Below, piece after piece: positions 43,661 to 53,325 of a stretch of 64,000 nt of DNA (position 1 is the first letter of the stretch; each line of letters opens with the position of its first letter). Location: contig NZ_VFOU01000001.1 of NCBI RefSeq assembly GCF_006716305.1, forward strand, positions 868,001-932,000, written 5' to 3'. Below the pieces are notes generated by a model. It saw only the letters and a list, made by a program, of their open reading frames with translations. It was not told where the DNA came from and did not search any database. The position numbers and the translations under genes are program-made. Origin of the DNA: Enteractinococcus coprophilus. Lineage in GTDB: Bacteria; Actinomycetota; Actinomycetes; Actinomycetales; Micrococcaceae.

Positions 43661-44566
43661 ATGACCAAAACACTGGTATTCACCGCATTTGGCGGCCCCG
43701 ATACACAGCAACTGCTTGATCGCGAACTGCCCGCACCGGGGCCGTCGCAGGTTGCTATTGAAGTCAAAGCCGCGGGCGTGAACCCGGCGGACTGGAAAAT
43801 CCGCGCCGGCCAGATGGGTGATCACTGGAAACTGCCCGCACCCATGGGGCGGGAAGCCTCCGGGATTGTGGTCGCCGTCGGTGACGATGTCGAAGGATTT
43901 ACGGTCGGTGATGCTGTCCTCGGGCAAGCCGCAAAGGGCCACGGCACGTTTGCCCAACATACCGTGCTCAATGCTAAGCAGACGGTCGCAAAACCCGAGG
44001 AGCTCAGCTTTGCCGTTGCAGCCACGCTGCCCGTAGCAGGAGCCACGGCTTATGACGTCACCCATCAGATCGAATTAGAACCTGGACAAACCATGGTCAT
44101 CCTCGGCGCTGGTGGAGGAGTGGGCCTGATGGCCGCCCAAATTGGTAAGGTGCACCAGTTCAACGTGATCGGTGTGGCCAGTGCAGCCAAGCAACAGTTG
44201 GTGGAAGCTACCGGTGCGACCTTTGTGGAATCCGGTGCTGATGTGGCCGAGCGGGTCCGTGAGATAGCTCCCGACGGCGCCGACCTGGTGATTGATCTGG
44301 TCGGCGGCCAGCCACTGCGCGACATCGCTCCCGTGGCTAAAGACCCCGCATTGATCATTTCCACCGCCGACCCCGACACCGCGCAACAACTTGGCGGTGC
44401 CGGCGTGCAGCGCACCAAGGAAGGGCTGGAAAAAATCACCGAAGTCGCCGAATACGGCCTGGTGGATCCTCATGTTGTCCAACGCTTCAGCCTGGACGAG
44501 GCCCACCAGGCCATTGCGACCGTAGAAGACGGCCACGCTGCCGGCAAAGTCGTCATCGAACCCTAA
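43661..44566 (+). CDS. NADP-dependent zinc-free alcohol dehydrogenase/quinone oxidoreductase
   Basis: 301 residues of the medium-chain dehydrogenase family. AAGVNPADWKIRAG marks the quinone-oxidoreductase branch; AGATAYD and the Rossmann motif VILGAGGGVGLMAAQIGK follow. Zinc ligands are absent. It likely reduces quinones or enals with NADPH. Located 23 bp after the cupin gene. Confidence 0.88.
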   Translation: MTKTLVFTAFGGPDTQQLLDRELPAPGPSQVAIEVKAAGVNPADWKIRAGQMGDHWKLPAPMGREASGIVVAVGDDVEGFTVGDAVLGQAAKGHGTFAQHTVLNAKQTVAKPEELSFAVAATLPVAGATAYDVTHQIELEPGQTMVILGAGGGVGLMAAQIGKVHQFNVIGVASAAKQQLVEATGATFVESGADVAERVREIAPDGADLVIDLVGGQPLRDIAPVAKDPALIISTADPDTAQQLGGAGVQRTKEGLEKITEVAEYGLVDPHVVQRFSLDEAHQAIATVEDGHAAGKVVIEP

Positions 44567-44598
44567 GCAATACCTGAGCACAGAGAGGTGGGTTGTCC

Positions 44599-45198
44599 AT
44601 GGACGATATCGCAGACGCTTACGGATCGCCCAGCATGCCGGTCGAGGACATCCTGGGCACAACGGTCTCCCCGGATGACCCCGACCGATTGATCATCGAA
44701 CCGTGGGCCAAAACCGTGCACGGCTCGATCCTGGATGTGGGTGCCGGTACCGGGCGCTGGACCGGGCATCTGACTCACTTGGGCTATGACGTGACCGGGC
44801 TGGAACCAGCGCAACGCCTGGTCACGCTGGCCCGCCAGACACACCCCGCAGCGCGCTTTTGGGTCGGCTCGATTGCTGATCTGACCGGCGCCTCACAGCG
44901 CTGGGCAGGCATACTGGCCTGGTATTCGGTCATCCACATGGGCCCCGAAGAACTCCAGTCGTCTGTAGCGACCCTACGCAACGCCCTGACAGATGACGGC
45001 ACGCTGCTGTTGTCCTTCTTTACCGGGGCGCGACTGGAGCCCTTTGACCACCCGGTGGCAACCGCCTACCGCTGGCCGCTTGCTGATATAACCCAAGCCC
45101 TGGCGGCAGCCGGTTTAGAGGTCATCGCCCAACACCAAAGCCTTATAAGCCCGCATGCCTACGTCATCGCCCAAGCAAGCTCGTCTATTGTCGGCTGA
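44599..45198 (+). CDS. Class I SAM-dependent methyltransferase
   Basis: 199 residues from the ATG at 44599 (GAGGTG upstream). Motif I ILDVGAGTGRWTGHL binds SAM, then TGLEPAQRL and ILAWYSVIHM (motif IV region). UbiE/methyltransferase-11 type. Substrate unknown. Follows the oxidoreductase by 32 bp. Confidence 0.85.
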   Translation: MDDIADAYGSPSMPVEDILGTTVSPDDPDRLIIEPWAKTVHGSILDVGAGTGRWTGHLTHLGYDVTGLEPAQRLVTLARQTHPAARFWVGSIADLTGASQRWAGILAWYSVIHMGPEELQSSVATLRNALTDDGTLLLSFFTGARLEPFDHPVATAYRWPLADITQALAAAGLEVIAQHQSLISPHAYVIAQASSSIVG

Positions 45199-45264
45199 CT
45201 GGGGGATTGCTACGCTGCGTTAACAGGGCCTGACGACCCAAACGAGCCCCGGAAGGATCCCGTT

Positions 45265-46788
45265 GTGGAAGCTGATTTTCCGTTCTGGCTACGCGCCACA
45301 CACCTACTGAATTTTGTTCTGCTGGGCATACTCATCCGCAGCGGATGGGAAATCTTAGCCTCGCTGCCCAGACTATGGTGGCGAAACGACTGCAAGCCCG
45401 GCACCGAATGGTTACGCTTCACCCGCCGCAAACTTCCGCAAGAAGAGGGCGTCTACACCTCGTTAATGGATGAACGCTCCATGTCGCCGCTGCTGGCACT
45501 GCCTGGTAAAGAAAATATTGGCCTGGGCCGGCACTGGCACGGCCTGGGTGTCATCTTCTGGGTGCTCAACGGCCTGGTCTATGTGATCATGCTGTTTGCC
45601 ACCGGGCTGTGGAGCCGGATTATTCCAACGTCGTGGGATGTGTTCCCACAGGCCTGGGAATCCATGAAAATTTACGCCGGCTTCGGCGTGCCCTCAATCG
45701 AGCATTTCCAACCCTACGATGCCCTACAGATGCTGACCTACACCGGCGTGGTGTTTATCCTGGCACCCTTGATGATTGCCACCGGATTGGCCATGGCACC
45801 GGCCATCCGGGCGAGGTATGGCTGGTATGTAAAACTCTTTGGCGGGCCCCAGGGTTCACGCTCGATACATTTCATCTGCCATGCAGCCTTCGTAGTCTTC
45901 ATGGTGATGCATGTGGGCCTGGTGTTTTTAGTGCACCCGGAATACAACCTGCCGCGCATGATGCTGGGCGTGGAAGCCAACGAGCCGGAATATCATGCTC
46001 AAGCATTCACCGTGGCATTGGGCACGATCGTCGTCGTCATTGGGTTACTGATTGGGCTGAGTTACTGGAGTTTGGCGAACCGCCCGCGCACACAACGTTT
46101 CCTGGTCGCCGTCACCGAACCGGCTCGTAAAATCTTTTTGAACCGGATGCGCCCGCGCCTGGCAACACGTAATGGGCTAACCGAGAAAGACATCTCGGAA
46201 TTCCACTGGACCAACGGGCTGCCACCCACCGAAGATGAATCACCCGAATGGCTGGCACACCGGGAAAACACCTGGGCCGATTGGCGTTTAGAGATTGGCG
46301 GAGAACTGGACGACAAAACCCTCCAGCTGAGCCTGCAAGACCTCAAAGCCATGCCAAAACACGAATACATTGCCACGCATTCGTGTATGCAAGGTTGGAC
46401 GGCGACGTCGAAATGGGCCGGTGTACGACTTCAAGATGTATTGGAGCTGTTAGGTCCGCGACCGGATAACGCGAAGTATGTGATGATCGAATCGCACGGC
46501 CTGGCACAGGTGATGTACGACAACCGGCCGCGTGAACCGTTCTACGCCGTCATACCGTTGGCCGATATCTACGAAGAGGGCACGATTCTGGCCTATGAAC
46601 GCAACGGCGAGCCGCTAGAAGACCATCTGGGCGCACCCCTTCGGCTACGGGTGGAATCCAACCACGGGTACAAGATGGTTAAATGGGTCCGCAAAATCCA
46701 GTGGGTTGAAGACTATGCACATATTGGCGACGGACGCGGTGGAACCCGCGAAGATTCAGCCATGCAAGCCTTCAACGGACGGATCTAA
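45265..46788 (+). CDS. Membrane cytochrome b fused to a sulfite-oxidase-like molybdopterin domain
   Basis: 507 residues. The N-terminal ~295 hold four or five membrane helices with paired His (HLLNF, RHWHGLG, HVGLVF, HFICHAAF) like di-heme cytochrome b561. The C-terminal ~190 match the oxidoreductase molybdopterin domain: HSCMQGWTATSKWAGV with Cys374 as probable Mo ligand, and LRVESNHGYKMVKWV. In E. coli MsrPQ (YedYZ) these are separate proteins that reduce oxidised Met in the periplasm; a fused form would route electrons from the membrane directly. No Tat signal is present, consistent with membrane topology delivering the domain. Start is GTG with AAGGA. A 74-residue gene follows. Confidence 0.88.
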   Translation: MEADFPFWLRATHLLNFVLLGILIRSGWEILASLPRLWWRNDCKPGTEWLRFTRRKLPQEEGVYTSLMDERSMSPLLALPGKENIGLGRHWHGLGVIFWVLNGLVYVIMLFATGLWSRIIPTSWDVFPQAWESMKIYAGFGVPSIEHFQPYDALQMLTYTGVVFILAPLMIATGLAMAPAIRARYGWYVKLFGGPQGSRSIHFICHAAFVVFMVMHVGLVFLVHPEYNLPRMMLGVEANEPEYHAQAFTVALGTIVVVIGLLIGLSYWSLANRPRTQRFLVAVTEPARKIFLNRMRPRLATRNGLTEKDISEFHWTNGLPPTEDESPEWLAHRENTWADWRLEIGGELDDKTLQLSLQDLKAMPKHEYIATHSCMQGWTATSKWAGVRLQDVLELLGPRPDNAKYVMIESHGLAQVMYDNRPREPFYAVIPLADIYEEGTILAYERNGEPLEDHLGAPLRLRVESNHGYKMVKWVRKIQWVEDYAHIGDGRGGTREDSAMQAFNGRI

Positions 46789-46802
46789 CACCGGGAGGAT
46801 CA

Positions 46803-47027
46803 ATGATTGCCAGCACCATCTATGTCCTTGAAGGCACCTTATCGAATGAGGCAACTCGAATCATCAAAGGTCAGGTGTATCAGGTACCACGGGTTGGCGG
46901 TATCTCGTTCGAGGTGGAAGAGGGCAAAGACACTCGGATGATCCTTAAACACAAGACCACCGAACCGATCGACCGGGCCGACCTGGAAGCTGCGATTGCC
47001 AAAGCCGGGGATTATCGGCTGCTCTAG
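46803..47027 (+). CDS. Small hypothetical protein with HMA-like spacing but no Cys
   Basis: 74 residues with strand-helix-strand pattern VYQVPRVGGISFEVEEGKDTRMILK...ADLEAAIAKAGDYRL, which echoes a ferredoxin-like HMA fold lacking the CxxC. GGGAGGAT precedes the ATG and it starts 14 bp after the molybdoenzyme, so it is almost certainly co-expressed. Function unknown; a chaperone or insertion factor is conceivable. Confidence 0.7.
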   Translation: MIASTIYVLEGTLSNEATRIIKGQVYQVPRVGGISFEVEEGKDTRMILKHKTTEPIDRADLEAAIAKAGDYRLL

Positions 47028-47296
47028 TTCTGGCAGCATCAAGCACCTGAACACATGACTTGGGGAGTCTATGCCGGCAAGGCCCCCGGAGCTACCGGCG
47101 GCGGTGCGCTCTTCTAGGCCGCTGAGTACATCCAACCCTGGCAGATAAGGGTGGCGACGGCAGCGTCATGATGGGCCAGTCAGAACTAACTCGAAAGCGT
47201 CCTCAGCGCCGAAGAGATGGAAATGGAACATCGCGCCACGTGTTAACAGGGTAAGGTTGAGCGGTTTCACTAGGATTTATCAGAATGTGAGACACT

Positions 47297-47938
47297 GTGA
47301 GCCATCTGTCGAAGCTATTTTGGGCACTGGTCATGTGGATCGTGGCTGGGATAGTCATCACATTGCTCCACGAAACACCGGCCTGGAGCATGAACACCTT
47401 TCTTTGGGTTGTCACTGACGAGCTGACGCCGACCGGGGTCTTGGCGTCCACAATCATCATGTTGGTCCTGATGATCCTCTTTGTGGGCGTCATGGTGCGT
47501 GCTTGGGCAGTCAAAAATCGTTTCCTCTTGGGACAGATGAGCGTCGGCGGTACCTTCGCAGTGGTGATGTACATGATGAACCTGTTGCTGAAGAACAGGT
47601 ACGAACGAATCAGGCCTTGCCACCACATAGAAGTGGCAACTGAGTGTCCGCTAATCGGTAATTTCTCGTACCCTTCGAATCACACGGTGATCGCTTTTGG
47701 TTTGGCAGCGGGGCTGGCCTTCGCGGTGCCGAGGTTAGCGTATCTGGTCTACCCGCTGGCCATGGTTGAAGGGATTGCTCGTGTCATAGCGGGACATCAC
47801 TATCCTCATGATGTCCTTGCTGGGGCCACGCTGGGCATGTTCGGTGTGCTGGGTGCTTTGATGGCAACCCAGTTTGTGGTGTTAGCTGTTGTTGGTGACA
47901 AGGACTCTCGCCGGCTGACTTCCGATGCTGATAAGTAA
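47297..47938 (+). CDS. PAP2-family membrane phosphatase
   Basis: 213 residues with six hydrophobic helices. The three phosphatase motifs are complete: KNRYERIRP, YPSNH and RVIAGHHYPHDV. It acts on lipid phosphates outside the membrane, such as undecaprenyl diphosphate (BcrC type) or phosphatidate. GTG start. No operon partner; 260 bp without a gene precede it. Confidence 0.9.
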   Translation: MSHLSKLFWALVMWIVAGIVITLLHETPAWSMNTFLWVVTDELTPTGVLASTIIMLVLMILFVGVMVRAWAVKNRFLLGQMSVGGTFAVVMYMMNLLLKNRYERIRPCHHIEVATECPLIGNFSYPSNHTVIAFGLAAGLAFAVPRLAYLVYPLAMVEGIARVIAGHHYPHDVLAGATLGMFGVLGALMATQFVVLAVVGDKDSRRLTSDADK

Positions 47939-48045
47939 CAAGATGACGGCAAGTTTATGAATGCTTTGCGCCCGGATCACGGTGATAGCAACTGTTCTCG
48001 ATGTTTTATGGAAAGTGTCCACCCGATTTATGCGGTAGACAGCGA

Positions 48046-49464
48046 TTAGATTTGCAGAATCGCGCGGGCAATCACAAAGTAAATGATGAGGCCCGTTGCA
48101 TCCACGAATGTCGAGATAAAAGGGTTGGAAAACACTGCGGGGTCGACTCTAATTGCGCTAGCAATCGTGGGCATGACACCACCGACACAGGCAGCTACGG
48201 TGCAGATCGCCAACAGCGTGAGCCCAATGACCACACCGACATTTAGCGCGAAGAAAGCCCACGCAATCAAAAACCCGAGTGCTCCCAACGCGACCCCCAG
48301 CATGAACCCGGTGCGTAATTCGCGGGTGAATACTCGGAGAATATCGCGAGGCTGAATATCATCCAAGGCCAGCGCACGAGTCACTGTGGTGGCCGCCTGG
48401 TTGCCGGTATTGCCGCCAATGCCAATGAGTAACGGCACAAATAATGCCAACACGCTGACTGCCTCGAGCGTCTCTTCAAATACCGCCATGACTTGCACGG
48501 TCAGGGTGGCACCGATAGCCAAGACCAAAAGCCAGGTAAAACGGCTACGGACAAGGCGCGAGACCGGAGTGGACAGATACGGTCGACGAAGTGGTTCAAC
48601 ACCACCTTGGCGGGACACATCTTCGGATTCTTCAAACTCGAGAATCCGCACGGCATCGTCAAGGGTGAAAACCCCAACCAGGCGTTCCTCATGGTCCACA
48701 ATTGATACTGCAAACTGCCCACGCCGTGCGGTGCGTCGGGCCACCACCTCTTCGTCTTCGGAAACCTCTGCTGTCATGGTTGGCTCCATCAAGGTTTCCA
48801 CGAGTTGGGCGTCGTCGGCGCCCAAAAGTTGTCGCAAACTCACGGCGCCCACAACTCGCCGACCCGAATCGATCACGGGCAGATAGTAGACACTTTCTAC
48901 GGTGTCTAAACGTCGTTGAACTCGATCGAGTCCTTCAGCCGCGGTATGCCAAGGTCGCAATGTCACAAACTGCGGACTCATCCGGCGGCCAATAGAATCT
49001 GCCGGATAGCCCAATAAAGTAGATGTTTCTTCGCGCTCGTCGTCATCAAGACCGCGCAACAAACGTGACGCTACCGTAGCGGGAAGTTCGTCGAGCAACC
49101 AGACGCGATCGTCCGGAGCGAGCTCGTTAAAAAGGTCCGTGGTGTCGTGTTCTTGAAGGGCATGCACCAGGTCACTTTGTAAAACTGGTGAAAGTCCTTC
49201 GAAAACACGCAGCGCCAGGTCCTTATCCAACAACCGGTAGACGATGGCTCTGCGCTGGTGGCTGAGCCGTTCAAATATTTTGAGAAGTTGGGCCGGTTTC
49301 AGCAGGTTGATCTGCCGGGCGACCGTCGTGAGATGCTCTTTATGGAGGGCGTCCGTGATCGAGCTGATGAGCTCCTGGATGTCTTGGGATTGGGTAATAG
49401 CCACAACAATCACTTTCGTTAACGCGTCGCGGGAAGATTCCCGAAATATGGATTGCTGGAGCAC
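48046..49464 (-). CDS. mgtE: MgtE magnesium transporter
   Basis: 472 residues: N-terminal superhelical domain (LxLLDELP repeats), two CBS domains (about 150-265), the connecting plug helix and five membrane helices with the conserved selectivity segment VPLLIGIGGNTGNQAATTVTRALA. MgtE channels admit Mg2+ and close when the cytosolic domains fill with Mg2+. The called GTG start lies far from any good ribosome-binding site; a start about 20 residues further in is possible. No Mg2+-sensing leader was recognised upstream. Confidence 0.93.
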   Translation of the reverse strand: MLQQSIFRESSRDALTKVIVVAITQSQDIQELISSITDALHKEHLTTVARQINLLKPAQLLKIFERLSHQRRAIVYRLLDKDLALRVFEGLSPVLQSDLVHALQEHDTTDLFNELAPDDRVWLLDELPATVASRLLRGLDDDEREETSTLLGYPADSIGRRMSPQFVTLRPWHTAAEGLDRVQRRLDTVESVYYLPVIDSGRRVVGAVSLRQLLGADDAQLVETLMEPTMTAEVSEDEEVVARRTARRGQFAVSIVDHEERLVGVFTLDDAVRILEFEESEDVSRQGGVEPLRRPYLSTPVSRLVRSRFTWLLVLAIGATLTVQVMAVFEETLEAVSVLALFVPLLIGIGGNTGNQAATTVTRALALDDIQPRDILRVFTRELRTGFMLGVALGALGFLIAWAFFALNVGVVIGLTLLAICTVAACVGGVMPTIASAIRVDPAVFSNPFISTFVDATGLIIYFVIARAILQI

Positions 49465-49769
49465 TACACATGGGTGGCGGTCTCAACGGACCGCATCCTG
49501 ATTACTCACGTGACGCGACAACTAGGTGAGCAAAATGGGTGGCGTCCAGCACGGTACTAGAACATAAACCGTCGTCCATCGTGAAGGACACCTCCCTTTA
49601 CAGCTTGATCCCGACGCTTGGCACCGCGCGCTCGGGAGAGACATGTTGGCGCTTCTTCACCATAACATCGTAAATCTTGCTGTCGAATCTGACGCTTGAG
49701 GTTCGTGACGCAACTGCGGCCTGCTGTCCTGGGGAATCTTCCACCTGCGTAAGAAAGCTTAACGAAACG
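49465..49769. other. Spacer between mgtE and the two-component operon
   Basis: About 305 bp holding the mgtE promoter and the 3' flank of the response regulator gene. A small inverted repeat, CTAACG/CGTTAG-like (around 49757-49770), lies at the regulator stop and may aid termination. No gene seen. Confidence 0.4.
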
Positions 49770-50381
49770 TTAGAGCCAGCCGTTTTGCTGCGCCATCCGC
49801 GCGGCCTCGGCCCGATTCGACGTCTGCGTCTTACCAATTGCCGATGATAGGTGATTGCGCACCGTCCCGGCTGAAAGATGGAGTCGGGCTGCAATGTGTT
49901 TGACCGAGGCACCATCGAGGGCTTCGCGCAACACATCGCGCTCGCGGTCGGTCAGCGGATTTGATCCAGCGCTCAGTGCTTCGGCGGCCAATACCGGATC
50001 CACTGCGCGACCACCTGCGTGCACCGTGCGAATAGCCTCAGCGAGCTGTTCGGCCGGGGCGTCTTTGACCATGAACCCGCAAGCCCCAGCCGCCATGGCC
50101 CGCTGTAAATATCCGGCACGGCCGAACGTCGTCAGAATGAGCACCGCAACGTCGTCGCCAAAGGCTTCGGTGAGCTGACCGGTAGCGGTAATCCCGTCGA
50201 CGTCCGGCATTTCGATATCTAAGACCGCCACATCAATGGCGTGCTCGCGGATTGCCTCAAGAACCCCGGTGCAGTCGGGGAGTTGGTGTACGACGTCGAG
50301 ATCGTCTTCGAGATTCAGCAGTGCGGCTAACCCCGCGCGAATCAGATGCTGATCATCGGCCAGCAGGATGCGGATGGTCAT
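49770..50381 (-). CDS. NarL/LuxR-type response regulator
   Basis: 203 residues. Receiver domain with Asp9-Asp10 and phosphoacceptor Asp55 in VLDIEMPDVDG, Thr in LTTFGR and Lys in VKDAP. C-terminal LuxR helix-turn-helix with LTDRERDVLREALDGASVKHIAARLHLSAGTVRNHL. Overlaps the kinase gene by four bases, so they are a pair; likely target is the ABC transporter upstream in the same run. Similar to DesR. Confidence 0.92.
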   Translation of the reverse strand: MTIRILLADDQHLIRAGLAALLNLEDDLDVVHQLPDCTGVLEAIREHAIDVAVLDIEMPDVDGITATGQLTEAFGDDVAVLILTTFGRAGYLQRAMAAGACGFMVKDAPAEQLAEAIRTVHAGGRAVDPVLAAEALSAGSNPLTDRERDVLREALDGASVKHIAARLHLSAGTVRNHLSSAIGKTQTSNRAEAARMAQQNGWL

Positions 50382-51517
50382 AACGTCACCTCAACACGAG
50401 TTCCGGGACTCAAACGACTCAGCTCCAGGCTACCGCCCGCAGCGCGAACACGGCGCAGCAGCCCGGCTAGGCCGTGATGATTGGTCGGGTTCTGTTCGGC
50501 GATCCCAACGCCGTCGTCGTCAATACGCAGGATCATATGCGCCTGGGATGGGGTGACCGTGATGGTGCACATGGCGGCTTGGGCATGACGGATCACGTTG
50601 GTCACCGCCTCGCGGATAACCCAAGCGAAGACCTGTTGTTGCACGAGGGTGAGTCGGGGGAGAGCCTCGGGGCGGTTGAAAGTCAAACCAGCTGCAGTAA
50701 GTGCTTTTTCCGCCTGGTTCAGTTGTTCCGCTAAATCAGGATGTTGGAGGTCGGTGACTGCGGATCGGACTTCGGAGAGTGATCTGCGGGCTAGGGACTC
50801 GATGTCGGCGAGTTCGGCTTTTGCGGCCTCCAGGTTAGTGTCGAGTAACCGTTGGGCGAGCTGGACTTTCACGGTGATGGTGGTCAGGGAATGGCCCAGG
50901 ACGTCGTGCACGGTTGAGGCCAGATCTTCGCGCTGGGTGGCTAAAGCTAATCGTTCAGAGTGTTGTTGCTGGCGTGCACCAAGCTCGATGCTGATGCGAA
51001 CGAACACCATGATGATGGCCGGAGAGCCGACCGAGGCGAGGAACCAATTGGGATAGTCAGCGAAATTGGCCAATGCAACCACGGCCACCGCGGCAAAGAA
51101 AAAGACCACCACAGCGATGATGCCGGTAACTAATCGGTGGTTGAAAATCCAGGTGGCCATCAAATACGGCACGATATTGATAATCGCCGTCGGAGTTACT
51201 TGGGCCATGATGACACCCAGTCCGATCAACACAACGGAATATAACAGGGTGTTGACGTGGCGGGAGACCCCGGTTAGCGGTTCGGGATGCAGAAAACTCG
51301 ACAGATACACGATCGGGAAAGCAACCAGTGCCGACCAGCCTGCAATTTGGACAAGGACCGGTGCAGTGGATTCGAGGAATCCGAATACCGTCCACACCAA
51401 AAACACCAGCCAAATGCCGGCGGTGAAAATGATGGCCCTGCGCTCTGGTGGTGTTTCCGGTGGTTCCGGTAGGTGCCCGGGTTGACCGGTGGGGAGGATT
51501 CTTGAGGCAACGTTCAT
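50378..51517 (-). CDS. DesK-type sensor histidine kinase
   Basis: 379 residues from the ATG at 51517. Five or six hydrophobic helices, a coiled-coil linker, then HisKA_3 with phosphoacceptor His in STVHDVLGHSLTT, and a HATPase domain with REAVTNVIRHAQA and DDDGVGI. Membrane-integrated sensors of this type respond to lipid or envelope stress. The start lies 5 bp beyond the permease stop, so ABC genes, kinase and regulator form one operon. Confidence 0.92.
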   Translation of the reverse strand: MNVASRILPTGQPGHLPEPPETPPERRAIIFTAGIWLVFLVWTVFGFLESTAPVLVQIAGWSALVAFPIVYLSSFLHPEPLTGVSRHVNTLLYSVVLIGLGVIMAQVTPTAIINIVPYLMATWIFNHRLVTGIIAVVVFFFAAVAVVALANFADYPNWFLASVGSPAIIMVFVRISIELGARQQQHSERLALATQREDLASTVHDVLGHSLTTITVKVQLAQRLLDTNLEAAKAELADIESLARRSLSEVRSAVTDLQHPDLAEQLNQAEKALTAAGLTFNRPEALPRLTLVQQQVFAWVIREAVTNVIRHAQAAMCTITVTPSQAHMILRIDDDGVGIAEQNPTNHHGLAGLLRRVRAAGGSLELSRLSPGTRVEVTL

Positions 51518-51522
51518 GGTGA

Positions 51523-52329
51523 TTATCGGGTTGTTCTCCGTCGAGCACCAAGTACGCACATCATGGCGAAGATCGCCGTCCAACCGCCGATATTGGCTAA
51601 TAATACCCACATGGATTCAAACTGTACTTCCGCTCCTGCTTGCATCGGGATGAGGATCCCCTCGGTTTGAGGCCAGCGAGCTAACATCGCTGGCCCGTAC
51701 AGGGGCGTGAACCTAGCGATGTCTAACATTACGCCACCCAGCGGGATGAATAGATTGCCGAAGAAACCAAAGATGACCAAGAACCCGGAGGCGGCACTGA
51801 CGGCTGTTTCGGAACGGAAGAGCAGGGCGAAGGCCAGCCCGTAGAGCGAGAACGGGATGCCAACGGCGACGCATAGGGCCGCCGAGGAGATCCAATGGAA
51901 GAAGGAATCGAATTGCGCTCCGGTAAAGGCTCCGACGAGGTAGACGATAAGCACCGGGCTGACCGCCATCAACAGGGCCATGAGCATCTTGCCCAGGATG
52001 TAGTAGGCATCGGCCAGACCGGTCATATTCAATTGTCGCCCCCAGCCCATGGATCGCTCTACTGCTGCCGAACCGGACATCGCGGTCGTGGCGATGACTG
52101 CACCGTAGACGGCCATTGAAGTCATGACATAGGCCGAGACATTCCCAAGGCCCGCGGGCATCTCTCCTTGATCCATGGCCACACCGAACATCAGATACAT
52201 AGCCGCCGGTAAGACGAGCACAAAAAACGTGGCATCGAGCATGCGGAAGTTGCGCCAGAATTCCCAGCCTACGAATCGCAATAGGATTTCTGCCTGTGAC
52301 TTTCTGGGGGTAGTAGTTGCTGTCGTCAT
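51523..52329 (-). CDS. ABC-2 type transporter permease
   Basis: 268 residues with six hydrophobic helices and the ABC-2 core GNLFIPLGGVMLDIARFTPLYGPAML. Exports drugs, lipids or peptides with the ATPase encoded just upstream, whose stop it overlaps by four bases. Confidence 0.9.
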   Translation of the reverse strand: MTTATTTPRKSQAEILLRFVGWEFWRNFRMLDATFFVLVLPAAMYLMFGVAMDQGEMPAGLGNVSAYVMTSMAVYGAVIATTAMSGSAAVERSMGWGRQLNMTGLADAYYILGKMLMALLMAVSPVLIVYLVGAFTGAQFDSFFHWISSAALCVAVGIPFSLYGLAFALLFRSETAVSAASGFLVIFGFFGNLFIPLGGVMLDIARFTPLYGPAMLARWPQTEGILIPMQAGAEVQFESMWVLLANIGGWTAIFAMMCVLGARRRTTR

Positions 52330-53249
52330 GGCGTAACCTCCTGGGAATCTTGCGTCATTGTAAAGAACGCTTCTTCGACACCGGGTTGGACAATGGTCAG
52401 CTGTCTGATGAGTCCTGCCGACAACAGGTGTCCGGCGATGCGATCAGTATCTGGGGTCGTGATCTGCAGGCGTTGCAGCTGGTGGTCGTATGTGATCTGA
52501 TCGCGGGATACACCTACGCTGACAGCCCAAGCCACAGGGTCGACGTCGCTGATCCACTGGGCAGTCAGGGTGCGCTGCAAATCAGCGGTCATGTCATCCA
52601 CGCTGCCATCGGCGATAACTTGTCCTTGACGCATGAGCACGACCCGGTCGGCGTAGTCATCCGCCTCACGTAGATAATGCGTAGCAAAGACGATGGTGCG
52701 ACCGCGCTTGGCCTCAGCGTGCATTGTTGCCCAGAAGTCTTTGCGCGCGGTGGCATCTAGACCTGCGGTTGGTTCATCGAGGATCAGCAGGTGTGGATTG
52801 GTGAGGAGCGCTAGTGCGAACCGTAGGCGTTGCTTCTGGCCTCCCGAACATTTCTTGACCTTGCGGGTCGCGAAACCCGTGACGTCGGCACGTTGCATGA
52901 CCTCATGGATGGGCAGGTGGCGGTGGTGGCAGGCAGCGATCATCTTGATAGTCTCGCCCACGGTGAGGTCGTCGAGAAGACCGCCATCTTGCAAGACGGC
53001 TCCGATATCGCCCTCACTCGCCGCACGTTTCGGCGCCCTATCGAAAACTCGGATGGCGCCTCGATTCGGTTCGCTGAACCCGAGCACCATGTCTAACAGG
53101 GTGGTCTTGCCGGCCCCGTTCGGGCCAAGCAGGGCAACAACTTCGCCCTGGTGGATCGTCAGGCTGACATTTTTGACAGCCGTCAGGTCGCCAAAGCGTT
53201 TGGTCACCGCATCGATGGCAATGGCTGGGGGAGGAGCTGAAATATTCAT
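52326..53249 (-). CDS. ABC transporter ATP-binding protein (drug/peptide exporter type)
   Basis: 307 residues: Walker A GPNGAGKTT near 40, signature CSGGQKQRLRFALAL (with Cys instead of the usual Leu), Walker B LLILDEPTAGLD, and TH switch in FATHYLREAD. A C-terminal extension of ~90 residues is typical for ABC-2 partners. First gene of the ABC-kinase-regulator operon. Confidence 0.92.
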   Translation of the reverse strand: MNISAPPPAIAIDAVTKRFGDLTAVKNVSLTIHQGEVVALLGPNGAGKTTLLDMVLGFSEPNRGAIRVFDRAPKRAASEGDIGAVLQDGGLLDDLTVGETIKMIAACHHRHLPIHEVMQRADVTGFATRKVKKCSGGQKQRLRFALALLTNPHLLILDEPTAGLDATARKDFWATMHAEAKRGRTIVFATHYLREADDYADRVVLMRQGQVIADGSVDDMTADLQRTLTAQWISDVDPVAWAVSVGVSRDQITYDHQLQRLQITTPDTDRIAGHLLSAGLIRQLTIVQPGVEEAFFTMTQDSQEVTP

Positions 53250-53325
53250 GCCTTAAGTCTTCCGCACCGATCCCCGCAGCGGAACAGCCATGCATCATGA
53301 ATTGACCATGACAGATGTCATGGCT

